A DNA stretch of 64,000 nucleotides, taken from contig JAYMGJ010000098.1 of NCBI GenBank assembly GCA_037178675.1, positions 186,001-250,000 of the forward strand, given 5' to 3'. This document shows, piece by piece, positions 1 to 12,217 of the stretch. The DNA is from Scleroderma bovista (Eukaryota; Basidiomycota; Agaricomycetes; Boletales; Sclerodermataceae). Made by a program: the position numbers and the translations under genes. Under the pieces are notes generated by a model. It ran no database searches. It was not told the origin of the DNA and was given only the letters and a program-made list of their open reading frames with translations. The first letter of the stretch is position 1. Each line of letters begins with the position of its first letter.

Positions 1-1379
1 CGAAAAAATGACTATCATCATGCGGTTGGTCTTCGGTTTTATCACTGAGTTGCTTTGGATTAAGTGTTTGTATAGTTTTGTGGCCTTTATTGCAGGTTCT
101 TTTGCTGCTGTCCTCGTTCTTGTATCAGTTATCGATCCGGATTTGGTACTTCACTTTGAAATCACTCCTCATCGTACTGTTTTGTTCTACCTTGGAGTTT
201 TTGGATCGATCCTCGCAGCTGTCCGGGGGATGATACCAGAAGACAACAGGGTATTCGACCCAGAGTTACTCATGACAGAAGTGATTGAATACACTCATTA
301 TATGCCAGATGAATGGAAGGATCAACTGCACTCGAAAAAGGTATTATGCTTTTATTTGTGCACCACCATGTTGTTCATACAAGGCTTTGCAACAGGTTCA
401 CCAAGAATTCGGAGAGCTATTTGCGATGAAGGTTATTACATTCGCACAGGAGATTGTTTCAGTCGTTACGACCCCTTTCGTCCTTTGGTTTTCACTACCA
501 CCATGCGCTCCTGCTCTCATTGATTTCTTCCACGACTTCACCGTGTGGGTCCCAGGGCGGGGTTATGTGTGTAGTTTCGCAGAATTCGACTTCAAGCGTC
601 ATGGTAATGTCAAGGTTAGTTAAGCTTGGATTTTAACGGCAGCCGCTGAGCATCACTGTGGTAGTTTGGCGCACCTACCAAGATTCGCGATGAGAGAATG
701 CTTTCACGAGAAGGAAAAATGGAGAAGAGTTTCCTTAATTTCAAAGTTTGTTGCTCATCCATCTGGAGAATAAAGACTAAGAATTGCTGTGCAGGCTGCC
801 AATCCTGACTGGAATCCCACTGACCCAACAGGGTCGTTGTTTTTGACACGCATGGCGGATCTAAGTGCACGCCGCCGAGCTATGGCAGCCTCTAAGGCAC
901 ATCCGGACCCCATTGCTCTTTCCAACGATAGTAAGGATCTTGACCGTACTCAAGAATATGATCGCGCCCTCCTCCAGAGTCAACACGCTGCTCTTCGACG
1001 CAGGCACCACACCGGAGCAATGAGCATGTTTACTGGTGGGGGGGGAGTGGGATCACCGACAATTTGGCCATCCGTTGTCGGGGGAGCATCGACGAGCCAA
1101 AGTATGGGAATAGCACAGACCGCAGTATTAGGGGACTCGCAAGGAAGCGTTCAACCTCAGGCATTACCTTCCATCCACGATGATCATCTTTTGAGAGAAG
1201 GGGTAGGGAGCGGGCTAGGTGATGATTCTTATGTGGATGGGGATGCTGAGCGAGCAATGCCGTATGAGCCCCATCAGGAGGGACTTAGTGAAGAAGAGGA
1301 TCTAGAGAGTGGGGGTGTAGTTGGTTTACTGACACAAATTTATACCGCGAAGGGGCCCAAACCTGTCCCTGTGATCTGA
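1..1379 (+). CDS. ATG9: Autophagy-related protein 9, C-terminal part (5' end outside the window)
   Basis: C-terminal part of the multi-spanning lipid scramblase that travels on ATG9 vesicles to the phagophore assembly site and supports autophagosome membrane growth. The window opens inside the gene. The remaining exons read as about 2-340, 396-614, 683-745 and 795-1379, joined by GT..AG introns. Family landmarks in order are the membrane segment before HFEITP, the [11 protein letters not shown] segment, [13 protein letters not shown], the [10 protein letters not shown] block, LWFSLPPCA, the [11 protein letters not shown] block and [16 protein letters not shown] roughly 170-residue tail rich in Ser, Gly and acidic residues follows, as is usual in fungal ATG9. 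The last exon ends at a TGA only 59 bp from the stop of the convergent gene on the minus strand. Assignment is secure from the ordered motifs; the transmembrane N-terminal half is not visible. Confidence 0.93.
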
Positions 1380-1438
1380 CTAGAAGTCATCATCCCGCCC
1401 TACTTGTACGTTACTTATGTTCATAATACATGTTTACC

Positions 1439-2096
1439 CTAAGTCTGTATTGCAGCTTCAAGGCAACCTTGCCTGTGTTTCCTTGCCAAGATCTCCTCGA
1501 CGCGACGAACCTTGTGATCGTTGCCTTCACCAGGGATGACTTCGCGATCTGTACGTGTGCCGATACGGATGTCTGTGGCAACGCGAGGAACCCCCAGAGC
1601 ATGCACAGCATCGTGGCAGTCATGAATGGCCTGGGATACTTGAACCCAGGGGCCCTCTGATCACCTGTCGTGTTATCACAGAGGAGGACAGTCAGAAATA
1701 AATGCGAACCTAGGTTTGTCCCGTATCCACTGGGGAAGAACCCAAGTAGTCAGTCCTATCACAAGCATGACAAGTTCAGTAGTACATACTGCATCTATGT
1801 ACCAGCAATGGCTCAGATATGAACACTGGGTAATAATAAATACCAACCTTGAATGTCAAACCAGATTTCTCGAGGATTGTTTGACATTCCGCAATGTACT
1901 CTGCAACCTAGCGAGGATCATGAAAATCTAGGAGAATGCGGCAACGGCCGCATTGAACGATGAGCCCACTGATGAATCGCCTGTCCCTATCGGAATAAGA
2001 CAGAAATCTAAGCAAAGTCAGACACGTCTGTCTTGAAGAGCCACAAGGCCAACCTGCAACTGCATAGAGATCATCTTTCCTGCTGGAGGCAGACAT
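1439..2096 (-). CDS. ECM15: UPF0045 / thiamine-binding-type small protein (ECM15-like), six exons with a 5-nt micro-exon
   Basis: A 127-residue protein missed by long-ORF searches because its exons are tiny. I read exons (minus strand) as 2096-2054, 2007-1970, 1907-1848, 1794-1790, 1729-1710 and 1656-1439. All introns are 46-62 nt with GT..AG ends, and the exon lengths sum to a whole number of codons. The spliced protein shows the family's ordered motifs: ADFCLIPIGTGDSS, VAEYIAECQ, KMHGYGTNLEGPW, and GVPRVATDIRIGTRTD. Members (yeast YBL001C/ECM15, archaeal MTH1187) are small ferredoxin-fold oligomers linked to thiamine-related ligand binding; the cellular role in fungi is unclear. The 5-nt exon ATGCA supplies the M-H of the MHGYGTN motif. 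It sits 105 bp from the divergent IRS4-like gene and converges on ATG9. Family assignment is strong; the exact splice model is inferred. Confidence 0.82.
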
Positions 2097-2201
2097 GTCG
2101 AGCTTGTCTTGAGAGTGTCGGAGGGTTTCCGAAAAAGGTGGGTTTTCGGCCGGAGGTCCAAGATGACGAGGAAGCAATAGCGAGTCCCTTTCAACTCAGT
2201 C

Positions 2202-3939
2202 ATGCCCTCCGCGTCACTTCAATCGAGAATCAAGGCTTTTGAGGCACTAGCAGTGTCTCAGTCGCCTTCTTCACCGCCAACGAAATCAGCGACAATAAGC
2301 TCATCACCGCCGGCGTCACGCAGGCCAAGGCAGGGGGCAAATAACCTCCTCGACTCGCCTCATTCGCCTTCGGTGAACACGTTACAACCCATCGCCCCAT
2401 TTCCAGCGGCCATCTCTTATAGCGGGTCAAGTTCTCCGTCGCCCACTGTTTGTCGAAAAACGTCATTGATTGACCTGAGGGATTGGGTAGTAGAGGACGG
2501 GCCATTCGGTGGTTCACCAACTCTCTGTCAGGCAGCTAGCAGCAGTAGTGCCCCGTTTCCAAATACCCTCGAGTCCAGTAAGGTCCACTTTAGGGCCCGT
2601 AATGCGTCGACCCCACTTATCAATCTTGAATCACCGCCGAAACCTCGTCCACCGCTCCCACCGCGCAAACCTTCCTCCACCTCAGCTGATGGTAGTCCTG
2701 TTTCCCGTGCACTGTCAGTTGACAGCGATTCGAAATCCACGTTGCGTCCCCCAGGCTTCTCCGGACTAGCCATTGAACACACGTATCCTCCCGCTGCGCA
2801 TAAATTCGGCACCCGCATCAGCCATGCACCGACATCGTCTATTTCATCGTTTCATTCAATCTCACTTTCTTCTGACGGAATAAATATGGAAATCCATAAT
2901 GAACGAAATTCTTCGCCACATGATCAGGATGGCAGGAGCGTTGCAGATATGGATTCCGCAAGTATCACTGATTCCTTTGAGGAGATATTGACTACATCCA
3001 GTGTCGGACCGTCAGTTCCGACACATTTCCGCTGGGGACCGGTCCCGCAGGCCACTCCGAAACCTGATGCAAGAGTAACAAAGGCTGGGCCACCCATACT
3101 ACATCGGCCTTCGGTTCGATCCACGTCTGCAGCATCCTCTTCAACCACTACCACTGTAAAGGCACGTCGCCCACCTCCACCTCCACCGTCTCTTCCACGA
3201 CCTCGACCCCCATCTTCACGAACATCCCTCACATCCGCGTCAGCATCCGCGTCAGATCGTTCCTCTATCCTCAGCACTACTTCCAGAACCAGCGTCAGCA
3301 CTCACAACAGCACAGTGGGAGCAAGCTTTAAGGTGTCACCTCTCCACCGTCCTACGCCTATCCCTTCTGCTACTCGAACTCGGTACGAGACCCTGTTTGC
3401 TAGTGCTGTTTTGGGACAACGGCAATCCGAGAAACAGTGCCCGAAGAACCTTCCATCTTTCTCGCAACCGAAGAAGGCAAGACAGGCAGCTGGTTGGAGA
3501 GGACTTTCTTTGGACCTGCTCACGCAACCAGAGGATCACTCAGCATTGTCCGAAAAGAAGAGACGTAAACCTGAGGGCGATAGTGACGGGGAAGATGAAC
3601 ACGTTCGTGCAGAAGACAAACTCAATGGGCATATCGTCAAGTACATATGGAAAACTTCTCGTCTCGATCGTCGGAAACTGAGGGACATCTGGTGAGAACT
3701 GCCGTCTAACAATTGAGATCTCCCCCTGATGCACTCCCTTGTGTAGGAATGAATGCGATCCACGGCAGACTGGGGCCCTTGATCGCGATGCGTTTGTCCA
3801 GGGCATGTGGCGCATCGACGAGGAGCTGCGGAGAGCCGAGCTTGCCAGATGCACCTCGGCACTTAGTGCTGCTTCGTCGCAGCGTATTCCACACCGCCCG
3901 CTACCGAGGAATTGCAGCACCCACAGGCTATTGTCATAG
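2202..3939 (+). CDS. IRS4: EH-domain protein, IRS4/TAX4-like
   Basis: Two exons, 2202-3691 and 3747-3939, with a 55-nt intron that splits a Trp codon in the EH domain. Most of the roughly 560-residue product is low-complexity Ser/Pro sequence with proline-rich stretches (KPRPPLPPRKP; RRPPPPPPSLPRP) that could bind SH3 or WW domains. The C-terminus carries a single EH domain: NGHIVKYIWKTSRL, LRDIWNECDPRQTGALDRDAFVQGMWRIDEEL, with an EF-hand-like loop. Yeast Irs4 and Tax4 have the same layout (disordered N-terminus, one C-terminal EH domain). There they bind NPF motifs and help the phosphatase Inp51 control PI(4,5)P2, with effects on autophagy and cell-wall integrity. The start is the first ATG in frame; it lies 105 bp from the divergent ECM15-like gene. 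Assignment rests on the EH domain and architecture; the N-terminus is not conserved enough to add support. Confidence 0.75.
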
Positions 3940-4210
3940 AAGACACTGTATAATTTTCTCATCACCGGGTTATCCCTTCCGCTGAATACCCCACTTGCAC
4001 GAACACTCATTCCTGCCATTCTCCATTACTAATGCACAACAGTGTACTTGGGTATTTCTATACGCTTGTGTTTTCATGGTATGTAGGAATATTATCAACT
4101 GAATCGTAACGATTCCGGTACGCAGTACAAGTCTAGGACTCAATTAGGGGGTGGGATCGAACGCATTAAAGACCGACAGTCCTCTTGTTTCGTCGGGGAC
4201 CCCATTAGCT

Positions 4211-7200
4211 TCAAAGTTCAGGGCTTCCTTCCCGCCCTTTTTCCTCCCACATTTTCAGCAGCGCCCGACCAAGTGACTTCCCTAATGCATACGCGAATGG
4301 AATAGGTACAGCATTTCCAATCTGACGAAGTTGCTGCATCGACGTTAGCACTGACCATCATTTACTGCTGAATGATAGAAACTCACGTCTTCTAATACTT
4401 TCCTGGGGGACTCGTTGACAGAGATGAATTGATAATAGTCCGGGAACCCTTGGGCACGTGCACATTCTCGAACCGTCAAAATGCGATTTTGCTAAGTAGC
4501 AGTGGTCAATGCACGGCCTAAATGCAACTGATTCAATCTTACATTTGGATGTAAAACTGCACCAGATTTGTTGTTGGGAAGGACATTGGTCAGTGTGGTG
4601 GCGAAGAGACCATTCTCAGCCAATCGTCGATAGAGGTCTATTAGTCGTTGATACATGATCACCGTGCACATCATTGAAGTAGGAAATTCTCACTTCTGTA
4701 TCTTGTTTCGGCAGACCTGCCCTTCGCCAGTCCCATTTGCAATATTTTTGGAAGATCTGACGAGCGGATAACTTTGAGGTCATATCGTGGAACGGCTATA
4801 ACTCCACGAACCAAAATGATTAGCACCAGCTTCCATTGGAATAGTGCATACGCTCCATGGAAGTCAGCAAACATAGTGAAGGTACTTATCAGAGGATAGT
4901 CTTACCGCTCGAGCACATTTTCACGGAACCGCCTTGAATAGTGGTATGAAAGGCTAGTATTGTTCCCTCCATCACGGCGTTGTCGCATCCACTTTTGGTA
5001 TCTGCTGAGTGGCTCTATATGATGCTTTTGCGGTCGTACGTAGCCAACCCATGGCGACTTTGCGGAAGGTGAATCGAGCGCATCAAATGATGGGATCCCA
5101 TCCTTCTCACGCTGCTTCATCATCTTCTTGTCCCTCGACGAAATCGGAATGATCTCATGCGGATTGACCCTGTTCATACACTGTCAGACACTATCACCAC
5201 TGTGACCGTAGATTTACCAGTCAAAAGGAGGCTAGTAAACGGTTGAAACCAGTGAGAAAATAGAATGCAGATATTCAAAGTCCCATACCAAATCTCCAAT
5301 AGCTTCACTGATAGTAACGAAGTGTAGCGGTGCCGATCTATCATCATCTCGACCGTCGTCATTATTCTTGTTCCGTACCACTGGTGGCAAGGATCCAAAT
5401 GGCAACTGGACTCGGTACGTTTTCGATGGCGAGCAATGCGTAGGCAATGGCCACTCGGGGAGGACCACATCTTGCCGGGCGCCCCAAAAAATTACCCTTC
5501 GTCGACCCTGTGGCACACCAAACTGAGCAGCTTGCAGCACAGTAAAGCGTGATTGATAGCTGTACCATAGTACTATTAAGTGAGAGCTCGTATGACAGGA
5601 TTTCAATGCTTACCCAATAGCAACCAGAGCCCGCTGGATGAACTTCACCACAGCCAGTTGCACTTGGTCTTTTTCAGAAGGCTTGAGTGCATGGACCAGT
5701 AAACCGTAGACATTCTCCAGAAGAAGGTACATTGGCCGATAAAATTCAACATATGACAACATGTTACAAATAAGTGTGCTCCTGCATGATTTCATGAGAT
5801 GCATGGAATTGTACATTGGAAAAATGATCACTTACCGGATATCATCATCCTTCTTCAGCAGATCATACATATCACTTGGACATATCATGTACCACAGTTG
5901 TGAACTTACTTTGTTGTGATTCATCAAAGAGAAGCTCTGACAAGGAGGCCCTGCATTTGATTGAGCATGTACTACCAAATTCAATAATCAAGGAAATGCA
6001 CCCCCAAAAATGAAGTCCACTTCACCCTGCTTTGGCATTGGGGGCAGCTGTTTTTTGTCACCTATCGAGAATAAGGGCTTAGTAGGTTTTCCATCTCGGG
6101 TGTCAATAGCATATTGAAGGCAGAGGTTTGTGCACTGATTATAAACAATAGTTCCTGGATGATTGCATCTGAACAAGTGAAACAATCAAATTGCACATGA
6201 CAAATGAAAAAAAAAAAACTGACTGGTATGTCTGAGCTGCACTGGGGGAAAATTCAATAGCCCATCTGGTCTCCACAAAACCTGACAGATCAAGCCCAGT
6301 TCCAAGGCCACCTGCACCTACAGAACAAGAACTTATGAAACACAAGCAATCACAAATGGAATCACAGCTTACCACTAAATAGTTCCATACCACGCAACTG
6401 ACCATGTCTCTGTAAGAGCTCACTCTGATACCTGATTATATCATCATGGTCCTGTCTGCATATCCTGCAGTCCTGGAATTGTTCTTTTGGCCACTCATGG
6501 AGTTCATCAAGTGACTGGACATCTGGGCCTGATGCTGCCTGATTTACAATGTAATGGTCATCCCTCTTGACCCATTCATCAATAGATTCACTGTCAGAGG
6601 AATAAATAACATAACAGATGCCTTCAAGGTCATTGGCATGAACTGTTTGCACTTCATTGGTCACGAAGATGCAGCGCTGCAATTCAATGTGTTAGAAAAT
6701 CAAAAGAAACTGAAACAAAGACATACATCATCATATGAAGTTAGCTCCCTTCCACCACTGTGAACTCGCCTCACAACATCATCATAGCGCCCAAAGAGTT
6801 GTACTGTCACTTCAATTTCTACTGTCATTGTGTCAATGTTCAGAATTTGACCAATGATGTAGACTGAATGTGGTTCACGGTTCTTAATGTAGACAAAGTC
6901 TTGAAGATGGTAAGAAAACTCGTGTTGAACAAAGCCTCCATCAGGAAGTGCACGAGCACGAGTGATGCTTTGCTGCATGGCTTGAAGTCCACATGAGAGG
7001 CATTGTTGATGCTCGTCACAATGGGCCAGCGCATGAGATATTTGTTCAGCGGAGAGGGTGGTGAATGATGCATCGGCACTATTAAAGGCCAACCTGACAT
7101 AATGTGAGGAGTTTCTTGAAGCGCAAGACTATATTAATGACATACCGGCAATGGAAGTCGTTCTCTTCCATATTTCCTTCATTTGGCTCATGCGCATCAT

Positions 7201-9156
7201 GGTCAACTTCTTGGACATTACACATCTGACAGATGGCATCGATGTCAATGTCTTCGCACTCGTTCAGTATAAGGAACAATGCCTGGGGGTGACCAACTTC
7301 CTGGAGCAAAGTTTTCGAAGAATGGGTTAGCCATTGTGCATGAAAGCGTTTCTTCCCCGTCTTGTCTTGGAAAAGATATCGGATGCGGCAGAACCTGGAT
7401 CACGTCAGTGTAGTGAGTCGAAAGGTTAACAGTAAACGAAGACTGACCAACGTGTATTTGCCAATGAGTTGGTAGAGTGAGACGTGTCATGTGAAAAGTT
7501 TTTCACACGAGCTTTGTTTTCATCGGTGCCAGGTTCCACCATTACAGTATCACCGACCTCAAGGATGCATAAGTCAGGGTCCGAGGGAGACAATAGATAC
7601 ATACCGAGTATATGACTCCATCAACGAGGACAGATAAGTAATGGCCTGGATAAGCCGCAGGTTCCAGCCACTTAACTGTGTCTGGATTCGTCAAATGCAC
7701 GATTGGTCCAATGTCACTTGCATTTTTTTCGGTTTCAACACAGTCTGACAGAGCGTTGCCAGAAACCCTGATATTCTTCGAAAAGAATATTTCTGCGATC
7801 CGCCCAACTGTCGGTGTAACCACGGTCTTGTTACGGTGCTCCAGGACTTGCAACTCGACATTCGCTGAAGTATGACCCTGCGGGGTCCACGCGGGGCTGC
7901 GTGACGTGCGTTTCCGATAGGTATCGCTGTCTTGCATCTCGTAAGACACCTCCTGGCCTAAAAGGGATCGTATGACAGGTGCCCTGCGGATGTTGATCCG
8001 TTCATCTTCACGGAGCTCTTCCAACATAGCGAGGAGATACGACTTCTAGTAAATGTGGGCAGAGAGAAGAAAGACGGGAGTGCGGCAACTCACGACATCG
8101 TCATCTTGCACATCCTCTTCAGTGATACTGCGACCGAGCATTCGAAGGGTAACAAACACTTCATCTGGCGAGTCGGGAGTAACTTTCAACAACTTTAAAA
8201 ATTCCTTGTACTGAAACCTGGGATATTCCATAACTGCAGTAACGAGAAGGTGAAGGATGCGGTGCTTGAGCCAAAAACCAATATAGAAAGGCTTGTAGTC
8301 CGAAGATGGCATGTCCAAAATATACCAAGCGTGCTGAGAAAGGATGTATAATTTGCTGGAGGAAGGTCAATGGACGTTATCTAGCAGTAAAATTACCATG
8401 CCTATCGAGTCCGCGGCCTTGCTTCTTCATATCATGCAGCGTAAATTTCTTGATACATGACAGTCTCACGCGCTGAGAAAGATCATCATGCGATTCGGAC
8501 GTATGGTCATCTTCCGCTTCTGCATCTTCATTACTGTCGGTGAGCCAGTTGTCATCGATCCAAGCCTTAACACATCCAGAAGCGGCATATGAGCTTGCCG
8601 TGCCATGGTTGACCGAAAGGAGTTCTGCAATAGGTACGAGGCGTTGCGTGGTTACTTCGTAGATAGCAAAGTCAGTGAGCACACGAATTGGAACACCATC
8701 CTCTTCTTCAGAATCTACGTCCTCAGGAGGATCAGTCTCGCCAATAACTTGAAAGTCGGCATCCTCAGTGAACTCTTGCTCGTTCTGCATGTAATATAGG
8801 TGCTCTACGCAGGTTGAGGAGTCAGAAACGTGGAACAAGCGAGTCGGTCTGTGCCACTGGAAACTTACCTTGGGGTGGATTGAGTGCCAGAGGCGTTCCT
8901 CTGACGGCTGCTATATGTTCACTAGAGCCGTCATCGTCGCTCTACACAGGGAAACAGGGAGTGAACACGGGAAGTGCGATGGAGGGCTCACATCGTCTGA
9001 TACTGGCAGGCATTGCCCCTTCCTTCTTTTACGCGCAACTCCAGAGGTGGCGCCACGTTCAGAAACCTGAGAATCAGCTTTGGAGCTCGAGCGCTCGCGT
9101 TTTCTGTGGGAATACGCGTGAAAAGAACTTGCTTGTCCCGTCTTTCTAGCTGACAT
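4211..9156 (-). CDS. DNMT1: DNA (cytosine-5) methyltransferase, DNMT1 type (RFD + two BAH + catalytic domain)
   Basis: Multi-exon gene on the minus strand, product roughly 1,150 residues. Order: a basic N-terminus (from 9156), a replication-foci-targeting domain in two exons (about 8838-8377 and 8318-8046), a first BAH domain (about 7560-7100), a second BAH (about 7092-6540), then the catalytic domain. Catalytic motifs are all present: motif [18 protein letters not shown]; motif [16 protein letters not shown] with the catalytic Cys at about 5937-5948; motif VI LLLENV; motif [18 protein letters not shown]; motif [13 protein letters not shown]; motif [11 protein letters not shown]. The stop is TGA at 4211-4213. 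It should methylate cytosine in DNA, probably maintaining CG methylation on repeats. No CXXC zinc finger is seen between RFD and BAH1; a Cys cluster ([12 protein letters not shown]) lies between the BAH domains. An in-frame ATG at 9186 is an alternative start. Divergent from KEX2 across a short promoter. Confidence 0.93.
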
Positions 9157-9206
9157 GGGCGAGCCAGGTGGCAATGGGTTAAGCACAACCCCTCAAGATA
9201 ATGAAG

Positions 9207-9214
9207 CACGTGAC
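9207..9214. promoter_or_regulatory. CACGTGAC element between DNMT1 and KEX2
   Basis: CACGTG core (E-box) followed by AC, inside the 119-bp space between the divergent DNMT1 and KEX2 start codons. In fungi this core is bound by Cbf1/Pho4-type bHLH factors. The same octamer occurs in two other short intergenic regions of the window (23893 and 50917). Binding here is inferred from sequence only. Confidence 0.4.
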
Positions 9215-9275
9215 CACGTCGCATGCACTGGAATACTGAAGTGCCACCTGTCCAGCTCGCGAAAGTTGCGAGGAA

Positions 9276-12084
9276 ATGCATCTCTTCCTCCTATCTTGGC
9301 TTTCTGTACTGACACTTCTTGTACAGAGATGTCGTTCTTCCTTACCAGCCAAGCGATCCTATTCCACTCACGATTATTTTGTTCTGGAGCACAACCTCTA
9401 TGCTGGCGCCTCGTTGGACGAATGTGTCAGTGAACTGGGCGTGGAAGTTGTGGAACGAGTAGGCGAAATTCGAAACACATGGCTCGTTCGAAGGGTCAAG
9501 ACACCGTTGGCATTATCTCAGAATGGGCCTTTGGCAAATCTTCGCACCCGTGCAGCTACTCGTACAATACCTTTTTGGGCACCCTCAAATGACAACCAGC
9601 GCAGCCGTCGTGCCCTTTCCTCCATCAACTACTTCGCAGAACAGATCCCCCGCCAGCGCACCAAACGTGACGACTCTCTTATATATAGGGCCTCACCCCC
9701 AATTGATCAGAACCCAAACTCATCTGTCGCTGTCGCTGCCTCTCTTGACATCTCTGACCCCCTGTTTCCTTCGCAATGGCATATCATCAACGAGGAATTT
9801 CCAGAACACATGATGAATGTCACTGGCCTTTGGGAAATGGGCATAACGGGACAAGGTATTATCACTTCCGTCGTAGATGACGGGCTGGATTACAACAGTA
9901 CGGACTTGGCAGAAAATTTTGTGCGTCATTTGTAGCCGTCCTAGTTCTGCTGCTCACTCGACATCCAGGACGCTGAGCACTCTTACGACTTTAATCACCA
10001 TACCGAGCTTCCGACTCCTACTCTTTCAGATGATCGCCACGGTACACGTTGCGCGGGCCAAATAGGGGCCGTGAAAAATGATGTCTGTGGAGTCGGCCTA
10101 GCTTACGGATCCAAAGTTGCTGGCGTCCGTATACTTTCCGGTCCAATCACTGATGTCGATGAGGCAGCCGCTCTCAACTATGGTTTCCATGACGTTTCGA
10201 TATACAGCTGCAGCTGGGGGCCACCTGATGACGGCCAGTCGATGGAAGCACCTGGCTACATCATCCAAAAAGCTGTCGTCAATGGGATACAGAACGGCAG
10301 AGGTGGAAAAGGTTCCGTCTTCGTCTTTGCCAGTGGCAACGGTGCATTTTATGGAGACCAATGTAACTTCGACGGCTACACAAACAGTATATATTCCGTG
10401 ACCGTAGCTGCAGTGGATTACAAGGGTCTGCACCCTTACTACTCGGAGTCTTGTGCAGCAAACATGATCGTTGCTTATAGCTCTGGGAGCGGAAAGAGCA
10501 TTGTGGGTATTGTCACTCAGCGGCCTCACCCTTGGTTCATCGGAGTGTCTAGGTTACTACTGATGTTGGGGAGAATAGATGTACAACTTCCCATGGAGGG
10601 ACATCAGCTGCTGCCCCGAATGCTGCTGGCGTATTTTCCCTTGCTCTTTCAGTACGGTGTGTCTCCTTCCATACTGCTCTGATCCGTAATTAATAAACAC
10701 CTATTGAGAAGACCTGATTTGACCTGGCGCGACATTCAACACATTTGTGTGCGAACCGCCCAAATGATTAACCCAGATGACCCAGATTGGGAGAAAACGG
10801 CATCTGGAAGACTCTTCAGCTATAAATACGGTTATGGCCAACTCAATGCATATGCCTTCGTCACTGCAGCTCAGACTTGGACCCTTGTCAAACCTCAGGC
10901 ATGGTTCCATCCATCCGCTATTCAGATCAACAACGGTTCATTACTGGAGGAAGATGGTGATATGACTGGCGGCATCCCCATTGTTCCTGGGGGGACTACT
11001 AGTACATTTACCGTCACGCAGGAATTGATGGAGGAACACAACCTCGAGGACATTGAACATGTGACGGTCAGAGTGTGGATATCACACACGAAGAGAGGTG
11101 ATGTAGAAGTTGAATTAGTCAGCCCAAATGGTATACGCAGTGTACTTGCCGCACCTCGTGCACAGGACTCTGCGACGACGGGATTCCGCGGTTGGCGGTT
11201 CATGTCAATCAAGCACTGGTGAGTTGGAACTTCGCGTAGGTTTAAGATGCTTTTCCTGATTCGATACCAGGGGCGAGAGCCCGCTTGGCGAGTGGACCAT
11301 CAAGATTTCGGACCAGTCGACCGAAGGTCATAATGGAACATTTCATGGCTGGAGGCTTATGTTCTGGGGTTCCACTATTGACCCGTCCAAGGCCATGACG
11401 TATGTCCTTCCAACGAATGAATACCTTCTCCCGTCCTTCGAGGAACCGGAATCAACAGATCTGCCCACTCCGGTCGCCACTAAATCTCATCCTAAACCCA
11501 CACTAGGCCTTCCTGACGATCATGAAACTGCTGAGGGTGAAGCTGATCGGCCTGCATTCCCCGGAAACCAGCAGGGATCCTCTATGCCGAGCATGACACC
11601 AACCCTCGATGAAGGCTGGTTCGCAGATATGTCTAATCTGGTCACTAACTCGAAATGGTTCTTCGGCGCCTTCGGCGTTGTGTTACTGTTTAGTGTTGGT
11701 TCCGGTGTGTTTTTCTGGCGCAGACGCGCCAAACGTCGTGCTGTATATTCATCATTGGCGGTGGAGGATGTGGCTATGGGCTCTGTATCCAATGCTGGCC
11801 GTCCGAGGGTACGTGCGAAGGAGCTGTATGATGCGTTTGGAGAGGCATCTGATGACGAGGATGCGGACGAGGAGACGGGGTTACGTCCTATGCATACGGA
11901 CGATGCAGCGACGCGAGTTGGCTTCCACTCTGGTTTTTCTGATCGTGAACAAAGCGGACTCGCACCGAGATATAGTGATGGTCCGGAGACTAGTGCTATT
12001 GATGAACGACAATATCTTACGACTGAAGATAGATCAGATAGTCCAGGAAGTGGCTCTAGCTGGGACCATGCATCACAGACATGA
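9276..12084 (+). CDS. KEX2: Kexin, subtilisin-like proprotein convertase
   Basis: Ca2+-dependent Golgi serine endoprotease that cuts secretory precursors after Lys-Arg. Five exons: 9276-9920, 9969-10502, 10553-10656, 10712-11218, 11271-12084, giving 867 residues. Layout: signal peptide (about 1-20), prodomain ending at RTKR (about residue 131, the likely autocleavage site), then the S8 catalytic domain with Asp201 (SVVDDGLDY), His239 (RHGTRCAG) and Ser411 (HGGTSAAAPNAAG). A P domain follows (VRVWISHTKRGDVEVELVSPNG ending near HGWRLMFWG). After a Ser/Thr/Pro-rich stalk come one transmembrane helix (about 727-749) and an acidic cytosolic tail of about 118 residues, consistent with TGN retrieval. 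Length and order match fungal Kex2. The TAIL sorting motif was not identified. Divergent from DNMT1. Confidence 0.96.
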
Positions 12085-12217
12085 CATCCCTTTCCTTTTA
12101 CTTATACGGACTTTCTTTATGCAAGGAGGCATACATACCGACTAATTGCAGTAGCTTGTTGCAATCAACGGATAGGAAGTACAATTGACATGACCAGAAT
12201 ACAACAAAGGCATCTAC

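Noticed and set aside
3540..4019. 159-codon minus-strand ORF opposite the EH domain
   Set aside because: It is antisense to the conserved IRS4-like exons and has no recognisable domain.
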